A stretch of 54,347 bases of DNA from Planctomycetota bacterium (GTDB lineage Bacteria > Planctomycetota > Uabimicrobiia > Uabimicrobiales > JABWCH01). The notes below the pieces were generated by a model that worked only from the letters and a program-made list of their open reading frames with translations, did no database searches and had not been told where the DNA came from. Shown here one piece after another: positions 10,692 through 19,860 of this stretch. Numbering within the stretch: position 1 is the first letter of the stretch; each line of letters begins with the position of its first letter. Made by a program: the position numbers and the translations under genes. The DNA lies in the NCBI GenBank assembly GCA_020057085.1, contig JAGVGO010000194.1, forward strand, positions 1 through 54,347, given 5' to 3'.

Positions 10692-12089
10692 ATGAACGCT
10701 TTTTCCAAGTTGTATTATAAAACCACTTCGATGTGTCCTTTTTGCAAATCTCTGCTGCCAGGAGAAGTCGTGGCACGGGACAATCAGGTGTTCGTCACCC
10801 GCAATTGCCCTACGCATGGCAAAGTGGAAGGGCTGATTTGTTCAGATATGGAATGGTATGAAAATCTTGCTCGCTTCGACGTCACGCCCATCAAACCAGC
10901 CAAGTCCCAAACTGCGAGGGACAAAGGTTGCCCTGAAGATTGCGGGCTATGCCCTGCGCACAGGCAGATTGCCGGAACTGTGGCACTGGAAATTTCCAAT
11001 TTCTGCAACGCCGCCTGTCCGGTTTGCCTTGCAGACAATAAAGGGACTTTCGAGTTATCTGTCCGTGAAGTACAAGCGATTGTCAGCGATCTCTTGAAAC
11101 GCCAGCAAGTCGTTGATGCCTTTACCCTCTCCGGCGGCGAGCCGACAATCCATCCTCATCTCTTTGAGATAATAGAACTCCTGGAACGGGCGGGCATGTC
11201 GCGTATTGTCATTAACAGCAACGGGAAAAGAATTGCCGAGGATGATGCATTCTTAGATGAGATGGCCAGGCACCCCAAGGTGTATGTCTGTCTGCACATA
11301 GATGGGGCAAATTCCATAGCGACCAGAGGTGTGACTGCGGATACCCAGCAAAAAGCTCTGGCACGGCTTTGTCAGTGGAACATCAATGTTTCTCCTCTGA
11401 TCCTGGCTGTTAAGGATGTCAATGAGCACGAGCTGGGCACTCTTACCTTGCGCCTCCTGGCACAATCTCCCAGCGTCAAATCCGTTTTCCTTTCCATGAT
11501 GGCATCCTGTGGCACACGTGGCTCTCAATTCCCCTTTGATCCTCTGACACGCCTCACCATTCCTGCCGCTCTGGGAGCGATGGAAGCAGACACCAACGGT
11601 TTACTGAAAAAACACGATTTTATGCCGCTGCCCATGCCAAATCCCATGTGTGCCTCCATCGGCTATTTCATTGTGGATGGCGAGGAGGTAATCCCGCTCT
11701 TGCGGTTTATGGCAATAGAGCAGTTCATTGACCATATCAAGAATGCTCATTTCGCACGCGCCGAACATGAACTGGAAGATTTTCTCAAAGACACGCTAGA
11801 TGCCATCTATGCCAGCCCAGCCAAATATGAAAATGCGCCGCGCATTTTAAAAGCATTCAAGAATCTGTACACCCAGCTTTTTGAACGTGGCATAGCAGCC
11901 GACCAGCGCCAAAAGATAGTGGAAGAAAGAATCAAGACGGTGTTTCTCATGCAGTTCATGGATACATGGAGTTTCGATGCGGTGCGTTTGAGCAAATGCA
12001 GTTGCCAACATTTGCTACCGGGCAACAGGACTGTGCCGAGCTGCGGCTATTATGCGTACCATCGCAATTTAGATCCGCGGTTCGCTTAA
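10692..12089 (+). CDS. Second radical SAM protein, tetraether lipid synthase (Tes)-like
   Basis: MCPFCKSLLPGEVV..NCPTHG, CPEDCGLCPAHR, CNAACPVCLADNKG, LSGGEPTIHPHL; same architecture as the 7210-8619 protein. Confidence 0.8.
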   Translation: MNAFSKLYYKTTSMCPFCKSLLPGEVVARDNQVFVTRNCPTHGKVEGLICSDMEWYENLARFDVTPIKPAKSQTARDKGCPEDCGLCPAHRQIAGTVALEISNFCNAACPVCLADNKGTFELSVREVQAIVSDLLKRQQVVDAFTLSGGEPTIHPHLFEIIELLERAGMSRIVINSNGKRIAEDDAFLDEMARHPKVYVCLHIDGANSIATRGVTADTQQKALARLCQWNINVSPLILAVKDVNEHELGTLTLRLLAQSPSVKSVFLSMMASCGTRGSQFPFDPLTRLTIPAALGAMEADTNGLLKKHDFMPLPMPNPMCASIGYFIVDGEEVIPLLRFMAIEQFIDHIKNAHFARAEHELEDFLKDTLDAIYASPAKYENAPRILKAFKNLYTQLFERGIAADQRQKIVEERIKTVFLMQFMDTWSFDAVRLSKCSCQHLLPGNRTVPSCGYYAYHRNLDPRFA

Positions 12090-12099
12090 GGAAGAGTTC

Positions 12100-13161
12100 G
12101 TGCATTGTTTTTTCAAATATTTCCATCATTTGTGGGCGGAAAACTCGCGCCAATGGCAGCCCATGCTCGGTATTTATTACCTTACCTATGCCTGTAATTT
12201 TCGCTGCCCTTATTGCAGCGACGGCAAAAATGTTCCCTATTACCAACTGCCGGCCAAGATTTTGCATGGGACAGAAGTCATCGAGCTGCTGCGGCGGGTA
12301 CGCGCATATACGGATTTTTTGGTGATCACCGGTGGTGAACCGCTCTTGCACCCGGATTTCGCTTATGTCATGGAGCATTTACCTGCCTTACGTTTTAAGG
12401 GAGTGCTGCTCACCACGAATGCCTACTATCTCCACCGCTATCTGTCCGTAGTAGCCTCTGCTGTCAACTATCTCTTAGTCAGTGTGGATACTTTGCATCA
12501 TGGCAAGGCCGATGGCTGGTATAGCGTCGGGGAAGGCGTACTGAGCAAAATTTTAGAGAACATCACCACCGCTGCCGATTACCCGGGCCGGCGCTATGAA
12601 ATTATCATCTCAGCAGTTGCTACTCCAGGCAATATCGAAGACTTATACGGCGTTTACCACTATGCTAAGGAGAGAGGTTTTCGTTTTGCGGTTGCCCCGC
12701 AACTGATAGGAGTCAATGTGCATCCGGACCTTATTGACAATACCCAATATAAAAGGTTCTATGACTTTCTCATGGCGGAGAAAAAACAGGGCTATGCGAT
12801 CAATATCAATGGCAGCCTCCTCTATTTGAAGCACATGAGAAATTTTAGCAAATTTTCTTGCCGTCCTTTTACGCTGGTCACGGTAGCACCTACGGGCGAT
12901 GTCTATTATCCGTGCCTGGAAATCGGCCATGTTGCAGGCAATCTTCTCGAAACGCCTGATTTACATCAGATTCGCCGGAACGGGCTGCGCGTTTTCGGCC
13001 CCCAGCCCAAGTGCGAGGCATCTTGCCAGTCTGCGTGTGCTTTGGGTTTTAGTTTGCCTCTCGGCCATCCTCTTTCCATGCTGCACGAGTGCTGTCTTGT
13101 GGCCAAAGGCTGGGGGCGCAAAATTTTTACGAAAAAATCTTCCCCAGGGCAACAGGTTTAG
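12100..13161 (+). CDS. Radical SAM protein with SPASM-like C-terminus
   Basis: YACNFRCPYCSDG, ITGGEPLLHPDF; C-terminal CRPFTLVTVAPTGDVYYPCLEIGHVAGNL...CEASCQSACAL. Confidence 0.85.
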   Translation: MHCFFKYFHHLWAENSRQWQPMLGIYYLTYACNFRCPYCSDGKNVPYYQLPAKILHGTEVIELLRRVRAYTDFLVITGGEPLLHPDFAYVMEHLPALRFKGVLLTTNAYYLHRYLSVVASAVNYLLVSVDTLHHGKADGWYSVGEGVLSKILENITTAADYPGRRYEIIISAVATPGNIEDLYGVYHYAKERGFRFAVAPQLIGVNVHPDLIDNTQYKRFYDFLMAEKKQGYAININGSLLYLKHMRNFSKFSCRPFTLVTVAPTGDVYYPCLEIGHVAGNLLETPDLHQIRRNGLRVFGPQPKCEASCQSACALGFSLPLGHPLSMLHECCLVAKGWGRKIFTKKSSPGQQV

Positions 13162-14164
13162 TCATCTGATAATAATCGAAAACATTACCTAGCTTCTGCG
13201 TGCCGTGCCGGATGGTTTCGATTGAACCGCGGCAACTGGTCCAGCAGGCGCGGCAATCCTGGCGCTTTTGTTGTACTTCCAGTTTCCTGACAATTTCCTG
13301 CATATCATCGGTAAGGATATTACCGACGGCTTCGTCCAGGCGGTCTATGCAGCGGCTGACACTGCCATTACTATCAATATTGCATAAATTCTTGCCCGCA
13401 TAGCAAGGCCCTATTCCTTGTTCGCGTACGGCTTGCGAAAATTTGCCAATATAACCGCGCAGAGAGACGAAATGCTTGTATTTAGCCTTGAGGCTTAACA
13501 GATGAGGGCTGATATCCTTGGGTATAACCCGCGTTTCTTTTTTGCCCCGCATGTTGCTGTAAAGGGTGACCATATAGGTAATGCCCATTTCCTGGCACAG
13601 ACGTAGCAGAGGTTCTACCTCTTCCAGGTTGTCGTCCATGATCACGGAAATCATGTTGACTCGCTGGTAAGGGTCTCTTCTGTTTTCCTGTAAAATACGA
13701 AGACCACGCATGGCTCGTGCAAAAGCTCCCGGCATGCCCCGTTGTTTATCGTGTTTATCGCTGCTGGCATAGTCTACGGAGATACTGATTTCCTCCATGC
13801 CGGCGGCAAAGAGTGTTCTTGCTATTTCGGGCGTCACAAACCAGCCATTGCAAATCATCACCGGAAAATGATAGCGGGCCAGGGCACGCACTATCTCTAC
13901 CAAGTCTTTGTGGATAAGCGGCTCACCTCCGCCAATGGAAATGATCTGCGGGCCAACCTGGTTCAATTTTTCGGCAATGACCTCTATTTGCGCCACCGAC
14001 AGCCTGGGCAATTCTTTATATTCTTGGTGCCAGAAGTCACAAATGTTGCATTTGAAATTACAATCGTATAAAAGTTGCAAATTCGTGTGGATCAAACGGT
14101 TCTTCAGGAAAGAATCCATATACCGCATTCTTTTGCAGCTTTTTTGCAGATTATAGACCATCAT
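13127..14164 (-). CDS. Radical SAM protein with SPASM-like C-terminus
   Basis: YDCNFKCNICDFW, ISIGGGEPLIHKDL; C-terminal CYAGKNLCNIDSNGSVSRCID...CRACWTSCRG. Start uncertain (14164 or a nearby downstream ATG). 3' end overlaps the opposite-strand radical SAM gene by 35 bp. Confidence 0.85.
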   Translation of the reverse strand: MMVYNLQKSCKRMRYMDSFLKNRLIHTNLQLLYDCNFKCNICDFWHQEYKELPRLSVAQIEVIAEKLNQVGPQIISIGGGEPLIHKDLVEIVRALARYHFPVMICNGWFVTPEIARTLFAAGMEEISISVDYASSDKHDKQRGMPGAFARAMRGLRILQENRRDPYQRVNMISVIMDDNLEEVEPLLRLCQEMGITYMVTLYSNMRGKKETRVIPKDISPHLLSLKAKYKHFVSLRGYIGKFSQAVREQGIGPCYAGKNLCNIDSNGSVSRCIDRLDEAVGNILTDDMQEIVRKLEVQQKRQDCRACWTSCRGSIETIRHGTQKLGNVFDYYQMTKPVALGKIFS

Positions 14165-14195
14165 GCCTGCCTTTCTGTTGCTGGAGGAGGAAAAA

Positions 14196-14825
14196 ATGAA
14201 TTGCTCTATTTTTGCGCAAAAGAGTGAGCCGGTCAAGGAAAAATTGGCCACAGGCGAAGCCAGGCCACCGAGATGGTGGGGATTTTTCCCGCTGGGTATC
14301 CTGATTTGGCACAGTTGCAACACCATCTTCTACGAAAATCCTCAATACTTGCTGTTTGTTTGTTATACGGCAAATCTGCTGGTCGCTATCGGCATCATTT
14401 GCCGTTGGCGCCTGATTTTTGGCATGGGCTTTCTGTGGACTGTGGCCGCTCTCCCGCTTTTCATCTACGACAATAGTTACGAGAGCGTCTCTTCCACGCT
14501 TGCCGCTATTCTTTGCCGCTGCACCTGCATGCTGTTCCATGTGAGCGGCTTTATCGTTGGCTTGCTGGTATTGAAATTCTACCGCCTGCCCAAATTCACA
14601 TGGCTGGCTGCGCTGGGACTGGGTCTTGCTCTGCAAGTGCTGGCGAGGTCATTCAGCGACGAGTCACTCAACATCAATGCCGCGTTCAGGGTCTACCAGG
14701 GCTGGGAAGGAGTGTTCAGCGACTACACGGTCTACACGATAACGATGCTGCTATCCTTTGGCATCAGTTTCATCTTGCTGCAATGGGGCAGTAATCGCTT
14801 GTTCGGCAGGAAAGAGCGGAAATAG
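14196..14825 (+). CDS. Integral membrane protein of unknown function
   Basis: Several hydrophobic segments (FLLFVCYTANLLVAIGII, FLWTVAALPLFIY, GFIVGLLVL, TITMLLSFGISFILL); strong SD GGAGGAGG before ATG 14196. Confidence 0.65.
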   Translation: MNCSIFAQKSEPVKEKLATGEARPPRWWGFFPLGILIWHSCNTIFYENPQYLLFVCYTANLLVAIGIICRWRLIFGMGFLWTVAALPLFIYDNSYESVSSTLAAILCRCTCMLFHVSGFIVGLLVLKFYRLPKFTWLAALGLGLALQVLARSFSDESLNINAAFRVYQGWEGVFSDYTVYTITMLLSFGISFILLQWGSNRLFGRKERK

Positions 14826-14831
14826 AGTTTG

Positions 14832-15158
14832 TTATCTTTTCAAATTTCCTATCCGCACATAGGAGACAAGTTGGGCGACTACATGTGGGCCGATACCGGC
14901 AGCCTGTGCCAGTTCGTCGAGTGTTCGGTACGCTCCCCGCGCACGACGCTCTCGGTAAATCTTTTCGGCGCGTCGCGCGCCGATCTCAGGCAACGACCGC
15001 AGTTCCGCTACGCCGGCGCTATTGACATCGAGACGGTAGGGTTTCACTTCCTGGCGCTTCTCGCTGCCGGCGAACAAAGAGCAAGCCAGTGCCACGCTTC
15101 CCAGAATCACCAGCAGCGTGGCCTGGTCGCGTGGATGCACGAGAAATAGTTGCGACAT
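14832..15158 (-). CDS. ComEA-like helix-hairpin-helix protein with N-terminal TM segment
   Basis: LDVNSAGVAELRSLPEIGARRAEKIYRERRARGAYRTLDELAQAAGIG is a ComEA HhH signature. Confidence 0.85.
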   Translation of the reverse strand: MSQLFLVHPRDQATLLVILGSVALACSLFAGSEKRQEVKPYRLDVNSAGVAELRSLPEIGARRAEKIYRERRARGAYRTLDELAQAAGIGPHVVAQLVSYVRIGNLKR

Positions 15159-15170
15159 GCCTTTGCCTTT

Positions 15171-18100
15171 CTACAGTTTTTCTCTCACATGCTGGATTCT
15201 TTCCTTCACCTTTTTGATCATCTCCGTGTCGTTCAGGTCTTCATAGAACGGCAGTGATTTTTCGAGATACCACAGAGCGCGCGCGTAATTGCGATGGTTG
15301 TAGTGGAGAATAGCAATATGGTTGTAGGCGTTGGCCATACCCAGTTTGTCGCTGACCTTTTTGCAAATCTTTAAATTCTTGGCATAATATTCAAGAGCCT
15401 TTTCGTACTCATTCTTGGCATCGTAGATACAGCCGATATTATGATAGGAAGTGGCAAGACCTGGCCAATCCTGCGCTTCTTCTTGAATTTTCACGCTCTT
15501 TTCGAAATAGTTGAGCGCCTCGTAGAAATTGCCACGTTCTTTGTAAATCAGCCCCATCTTGTTGTAAATAAGGGCAAGGGCGGAAATATCCTTGATTTCT
15601 TCCAACATGCGCGCACATTCCTGGTAAGACGCAAGCGCCTCGGTATTCTCACCGCGCAGGTTGTAGATGAGCGCCTCGGTACTCTTGATGTGAGCAAGGC
15701 CACGTTTGTCATTGAGTTCGCCGTAAATCTTGTTGCTTTCTTCGAGGATTTGCAGCGCCGCCACAAAATCATTCCTGTATGCCAGCACGCCTGCGATCTT
15801 GTCGCACGCCTCGGCCATGCCAGCTTTTCGGTTGCCGGCGCGTCGCAGTTTGAGGCTTTCCTGATAGGCGTTATATGCCTCACTCAATTCGCCACGTTTA
15901 TGGTGGAGCATACCCAGGTGGAATAGGATATTACCTATGCCCGCCTGGTCGCCGCGCCGTTCGTAAATGCCGCGTGCCTTGCCGAAATATTCTTTGGCTT
16001 TCTCGCTGCGGTTCTGTTCCATCTCCAGCAAACCGAATTGTTCATAGCAGTAGGCCATCTGCGCTTCATTACCTAATTCGGTCAGGATATCGAGAGATTT
16101 GTAGAAATAGCGAAATGCCTCGTCGTTCTTGTTAGCTTCGCGACACACGCAGCCGAGAGCAAGATAGGACTCTGCCAGCGACTCCTGGTCATCCAGGCTT
16201 TCAAAAATTTCGAGGCAATTGATGAATGTGGAAATCGCTTTACGTGCGTCGCCGCTATCTGCCAATAGTTGTGCAAGATTTTTCTGACACGCAGCCGCCT
16301 CGCGGCTCTCTCCGCTTTCTCGCAAGAGTGTTACCGCATCTTCCAGGAGCGCGATAGCCTGTTGTTTGTCGCCGGTCTGTTGCAAAATATGGGCCATGCT
16401 GGCGAGTGATTTGCCTGTCTTGTGTTCCTGCCCTATGTCCTCCAAGATTTTCTTCTGCCGGGTAAAATGTTGCAAGGCTTTATCCTTGTTGCCCTGGTGG
16501 TAGGCAAGGTGTCCCAATTCTCCGTACAAGTCGGCTTCGCGTGCGGTGCCACTGATTTTTTGTTGATTGGCCAGCGATTTTTGCAAAAAACTTTCGGCTC
16601 TTTCCCAGTCTCCCAGTTCACGATGTGCCGTACACAGCAGATTGTACACCTCCGCTTCTTTGTCGGCGTTTTCGATTTTTTTGAGCAGTTTGTAACTTTT
16701 TTTGTACAACTTGCTCGCCTGCTTGTTGTCTTTGGCTTTTTGAAAACTGCAACCGGCAAGAATCATAAAGACGACCGGCTGGTAAGGGAAATCCATCGTC
16801 GTTTCGTTCTGCGACAATCTTTCCCAGAGCGCACCCGCCGATTTGAAGTTCTCTTCGCGGTACAGATAAGAGGCAAACTGATTCAGTGCCATGACCACGA
16901 CCGGCGTGCGAATATTCAGCAGAAGCTGAATGAGAGCGTTGATAGTACTGTCTTCGCCCGAGGTGCGCGAACTGATCTGTTCCTTCATCAGCAAAAGGTC
17001 GTACAACAACTGGGCAACCGCCACGTGCGATTGGTCCGTTTTTTTGATGATTTCTACCGCTCGTTCCACATACTGTTTCTCGATGAGGCGCAGCAGGGCA
17101 AAATAAAGGACGCCCCACAAAGTCAGGTTGCCGTTGACAAGATCGCTCAGATATTTTCCCAGCATTTCATCGGTATGCTTGCCGGCTAAAGCCACGGTGC
17201 GGTAGATGAGATAATCTTGCAAAATTTGTGACGGGAAATGCAACACGGTGTCGTCTTTGTCGTTCAAGTATTTACAGGCATAGCGTTCGAGAAAGCCTTC
17301 TGCGCTCAACGCGGAGAGTCCATTAAAAGCATGGAAACCCAATATTTCTTTGATGAGATGGGTGTCGTCGCTGTCGAGCAACTGCTCGATCGTGATAGGA
17401 AGTGTGCGTGATTTGAGTACCACTTCCATGAAACGATCGACAAATTCGCGCCGCTCTTTGCAGAACGAAATGTGGTTCATGACGAACCCTTCCAGCGCGT
17501 CGCGGATGCCAAGATATTTGGGAATTTCACGGTTACGCAGCGACAGCAGAAAAATTTTGGCGAGGGCCGGGCAGCGCAGCATACCGCGCATATGGCGTGG
17601 AATCGAGTTGAAAGATGGTGCAATGTTCCCTACATTGGCCGACAGCGTAGCGTATACATCTTTGAGTTCGCTACGTGCAAATTGCCCCAAGCGAAAATAA
17701 GGTCGCGCCGAATCGAGTATGGGGCAAGAGCCATCCACCGGCATAATCAAATCGTTTGCCAGATATTTCTGCCAGAACTGGTAATGGGTTTCCGGCAACG
17801 CAAGAATGATTTTGCAGGTGGCACGGTATTGCTTGGCAAAATTGTGCAAACCGAGGAAAAACTCCTCCGGGCTGTTGCTGTTTTCGGCGCCGTCCAAAAT
17901 GATAGTCCATTTTTTATGTGTATCGCCAGCCACCGTCATTGCTTCTTCCCACGCCGCTTTGCCACCCAATGCCAGAGCGAGATCCTTGGCCAGGTCGACA
18001 CCGCGGCTGTTGAACACTCGCCACAGAAATACCACTTCGCCCTGGCTCAACCATTTGCGTGCCATCTGCGCCAGCAACACCGTTTTGCCCACGCCCTTCG

Positions 18101-19214
18101 GCCCGATGAGCAGAAAGATAGGTGCTGTCTTTTGGCTGATAAAATAGTCGAGCACTTGCTCCGCTTCTTTGCGCGGGTAGTAGTTCTGGAGAATTTTGGC
18201 CTCTTTCAGCTCATGCAGGGTTGCTTCGGTGATTTGAAAAGCTCGTTCCCAAATCTCTTTCAGTGACTTGCTTGGCTCCTGTATGGCTACGCGCGCGTTC
18301 TGCTGAAGTTGTATATACGCCTGGAACGGCTCACGCAAAGGAATTTTATGGAAAGAGCCCGTATAGTAAAGACGGCGCACGCCGCGACCGAAGAAACAGA
18401 AGAACTCCCATGGATTTACCTTTTCCTCGCGCATGCAATAGTAGCATTCCTGGTACACCACCCAAGGGTGCAGCGGGCGAAACATTTTACTTTCAGGTTC
18501 CCACAGCCATACTTGCCCTGGCGTCAATTTTTGTGCGTTATCGAGCGATACTTTGTTGCTGCTGCTGAGATTGGCGCCAAGGAGCGATCTGGCGACCACT
18601 TTGCCCTTCTCGCCGGCGACATTTTCGATGTGGTAAAGCGGATACTGCGGCAAAAACCTGAGTTCTTGCAAAACTTTCTGCAACGAAGTCAGTGCATACT
18701 GCGCATACATTTTTTGTTCGTCACTATTCATCACGGCGAACGTCGTCAGCAAACTTTGCCGAACTTCGTGCAAGTTGGCCAAATGTCCGATTTCGCGTTT
18801 CTTGGCTCGCTGCTCGCTGATCTCCTGCAAGTGGATGCCTTTGTTTTGCTCTATTCTGCTCAACGCTTCAGCGATTTTACGCCACAGGGAAGATGAATCG
18901 GTTTGTATGTGTGCCGCTTGCTGGACGAACTCAAACCAGTGATCGAATTGCAGACCTCCCAATTGTGTGAGAGATGGTGGCGTACTCTTTTTCTCGTCAG
19001 AGCGATAGCAATATGCAAGAGCAAGTACGCCAAGGTAGTGTACGAGTTGTTCGTAGGCGGCGATGATCGCTATGAGTTGGGCAGGCGGGTCTTGTTCGTC
19101 GTTGATCTTTTGGCAAGCATAGGCAATGGGGAAAGGATAGTGGGTGGCAACATGCACCAACAACGAGTTGGGTTCCGCTTCCAAATTTTTTACGGGAATT
19201 TTGGCAGTATCCAT
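15171..19214 (-). CDS. STAND-type NTPase with C-terminal TPR array (1347 aa)
   Basis: Walker A LLIGPKGVGKT, Walker B-like WTIILDGAEN; long C-terminal TPR array (repeated A..Y...L......G....A.....); helical N-terminal domain (YPFPIAYACQKI...LVHYLGVLALAYCYR). Confidence 0.8.
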   Translation of the reverse strand: MDTAKIPVKNLEAEPNSLLVHVATHYPFPIAYACQKINDEQDPPAQLIAIIAAYEQLVHYLGVLALAYCYRSDEKKSTPPSLTQLGGLQFDHWFEFVQQAAHIQTDSSSLWRKIAEALSRIEQNKGIHLQEISEQRAKKREIGHLANLHEVRQSLLTTFAVMNSDEQKMYAQYALTSLQKVLQELRFLPQYPLYHIENVAGEKGKVVARSLLGANLSSSNKVSLDNAQKLTPGQVWLWEPESKMFRPLHPWVVYQECYYCMREEKVNPWEFFCFFGRGVRRLYYTGSFHKIPLREPFQAYIQLQQNARVAIQEPSKSLKEIWERAFQITEATLHELKEAKILQNYYPRKEAEQVLDYFISQKTAPIFLLIGPKGVGKTVLLAQMARKWLSQGEVVFLWRVFNSRGVDLAKDLALALGGKAAWEEAMTVAGDTHKKWTIILDGAENSNSPEEFFLGLHNFAKQYRATCKIILALPETHYQFWQKYLANDLIMPVDGSCPILDSARPYFRLGQFARSELKDVYATLSANVGNIAPSFNSIPRHMRGMLRCPALAKIFLLSLRNREIPKYLGIRDALEGFVMNHISFCKERREFVDRFMEVVLKSRTLPITIEQLLDSDDTHLIKEILGFHAFNGLSALSAEGFLERYACKYLNDKDDTVLHFPSQILQDYLIYRTVALAGKHTDEMLGKYLSDLVNGNLTLWGVLYFALLRLIEKQYVERAVEIIKKTDQSHVAVAQLLYDLLLMKEQISSRTSGEDSTINALIQLLLNIRTPVVVMALNQFASYLYREENFKSAGALWERLSQNETTMDFPYQPVVFMILAGCSFQKAKDNKQASKLYKKSYKLLKKIENADKEAEVYNLLCTAHRELGDWERAESFLQKSLANQQKISGTAREADLYGELGHLAYHQGNKDKALQHFTRQKKILEDIGQEHKTGKSLASMAHILQQTGDKQQAIALLEDAVTLLRESGESREAAACQKNLAQLLADSGDARKAISTFINCLEIFESLDDQESLAESYLALGCVCREANKNDEAFRYFYKSLDILTELGNEAQMAYCYEQFGLLEMEQNRSEKAKEYFGKARGIYERRGDQAGIGNILFHLGMLHHKRGELSEAYNAYQESLKLRRAGNRKAGMAEACDKIAGVLAYRNDFVAALQILEESNKIYGELNDKRGLAHIKSTEALIYNLRGENTEALASYQECARMLEEIKDISALALIYNKMGLIYKERGNFYEALNYFEKSVKIQEEAQDWPGLATSYHNIGCIYDAKNEYEKALEYYAKNLKICKKVSDKLGMANAYNHIAILHYNHRNYARALWYLEKSLPFYEDLNDTEMIKKVKERIQHVREKL

Positions 19215-19325
19215 AGTCTCGACCTCAATTACCAGTTCGGCGTGGAAATTTTGCTAGGGCTTGGCTAACATAAAGGTTCTCAGACTCAAGTATAGCACAG
19301 GACTGGTAAAAAACAACGGAAAACT

Positions 19326-19796
19326 TCAGTACGTAGAAATGTCTTTTCTTCTCAGCACATCACCCACCATCTTGAGTGCTACGTCGAAGGCTTTCATCAT
19401 ATCGTGCGTGGTGAGTATGCCGATAGGTTTGCCTTCCCTATCCAGTACCGGCAAGGCGCCGAAACGATGTTCCAGGAAAAATTTCCCCGCTTTTTCCAAA
19501 CTGTCGCCGGGCGTGACACTCTTGACATCCGTACTCATCACAAAGCGCACTTCGCAGTCGTCGTCAATATTGTAAAATTCATTCCAGCCGTCTGCCTCTT
19601 TGGAAACATCTGGACGACGCAGATCCCGGTCGGTAACGATGCCGACCAGACGATCATTGTCAACCACCAAAAGATGGCGGAAACCACCGTGGCGCATCTG
19701 CATGAAGGCATTGCGCACCGAGGTGCTGGGTGACACATACTCCGGATTAGGCGTCATCCACTGGCCGACCGTCCACTTGTCTTTTCTGTCCTGCAT
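19326..19796 (-). CDS. CBS domain pair protein
   Basis: VGQWMTPNPEYVSPSTSVRNAFMQMR..GFRHLLVVDNDRLVGIVTDRDLR and a second CBS repeat. Confidence 0.9.
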   Translation of the reverse strand: MQDRKDKWTVGQWMTPNPEYVSPSTSVRNAFMQMRHGGFRHLLVVDNDRLVGIVTDRDLRRPDVSKEADGWNEFYNIDDDCEVRFVMSTDVKSVTPGDSLEKAGKFFLEHRFGALPVLDREGKPIGILTTHDMMKAFDVALKMVGDVLRRKDISTY

Positions 19797-19860
19797 AGCA
19801 TTTCCTTTCCAAAAGTTTTCAGAATATACACCCACACCGCGTCAATTTTCCGGTAGCTGA

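Noticed and set aside
7210-14164. RiPP pathway with a precursor peptide for the SPASM-like radical SAM proteins
   Set aside because: No convincing short precursor ORF was seen in the small intergenic gaps; left open but not claimed.
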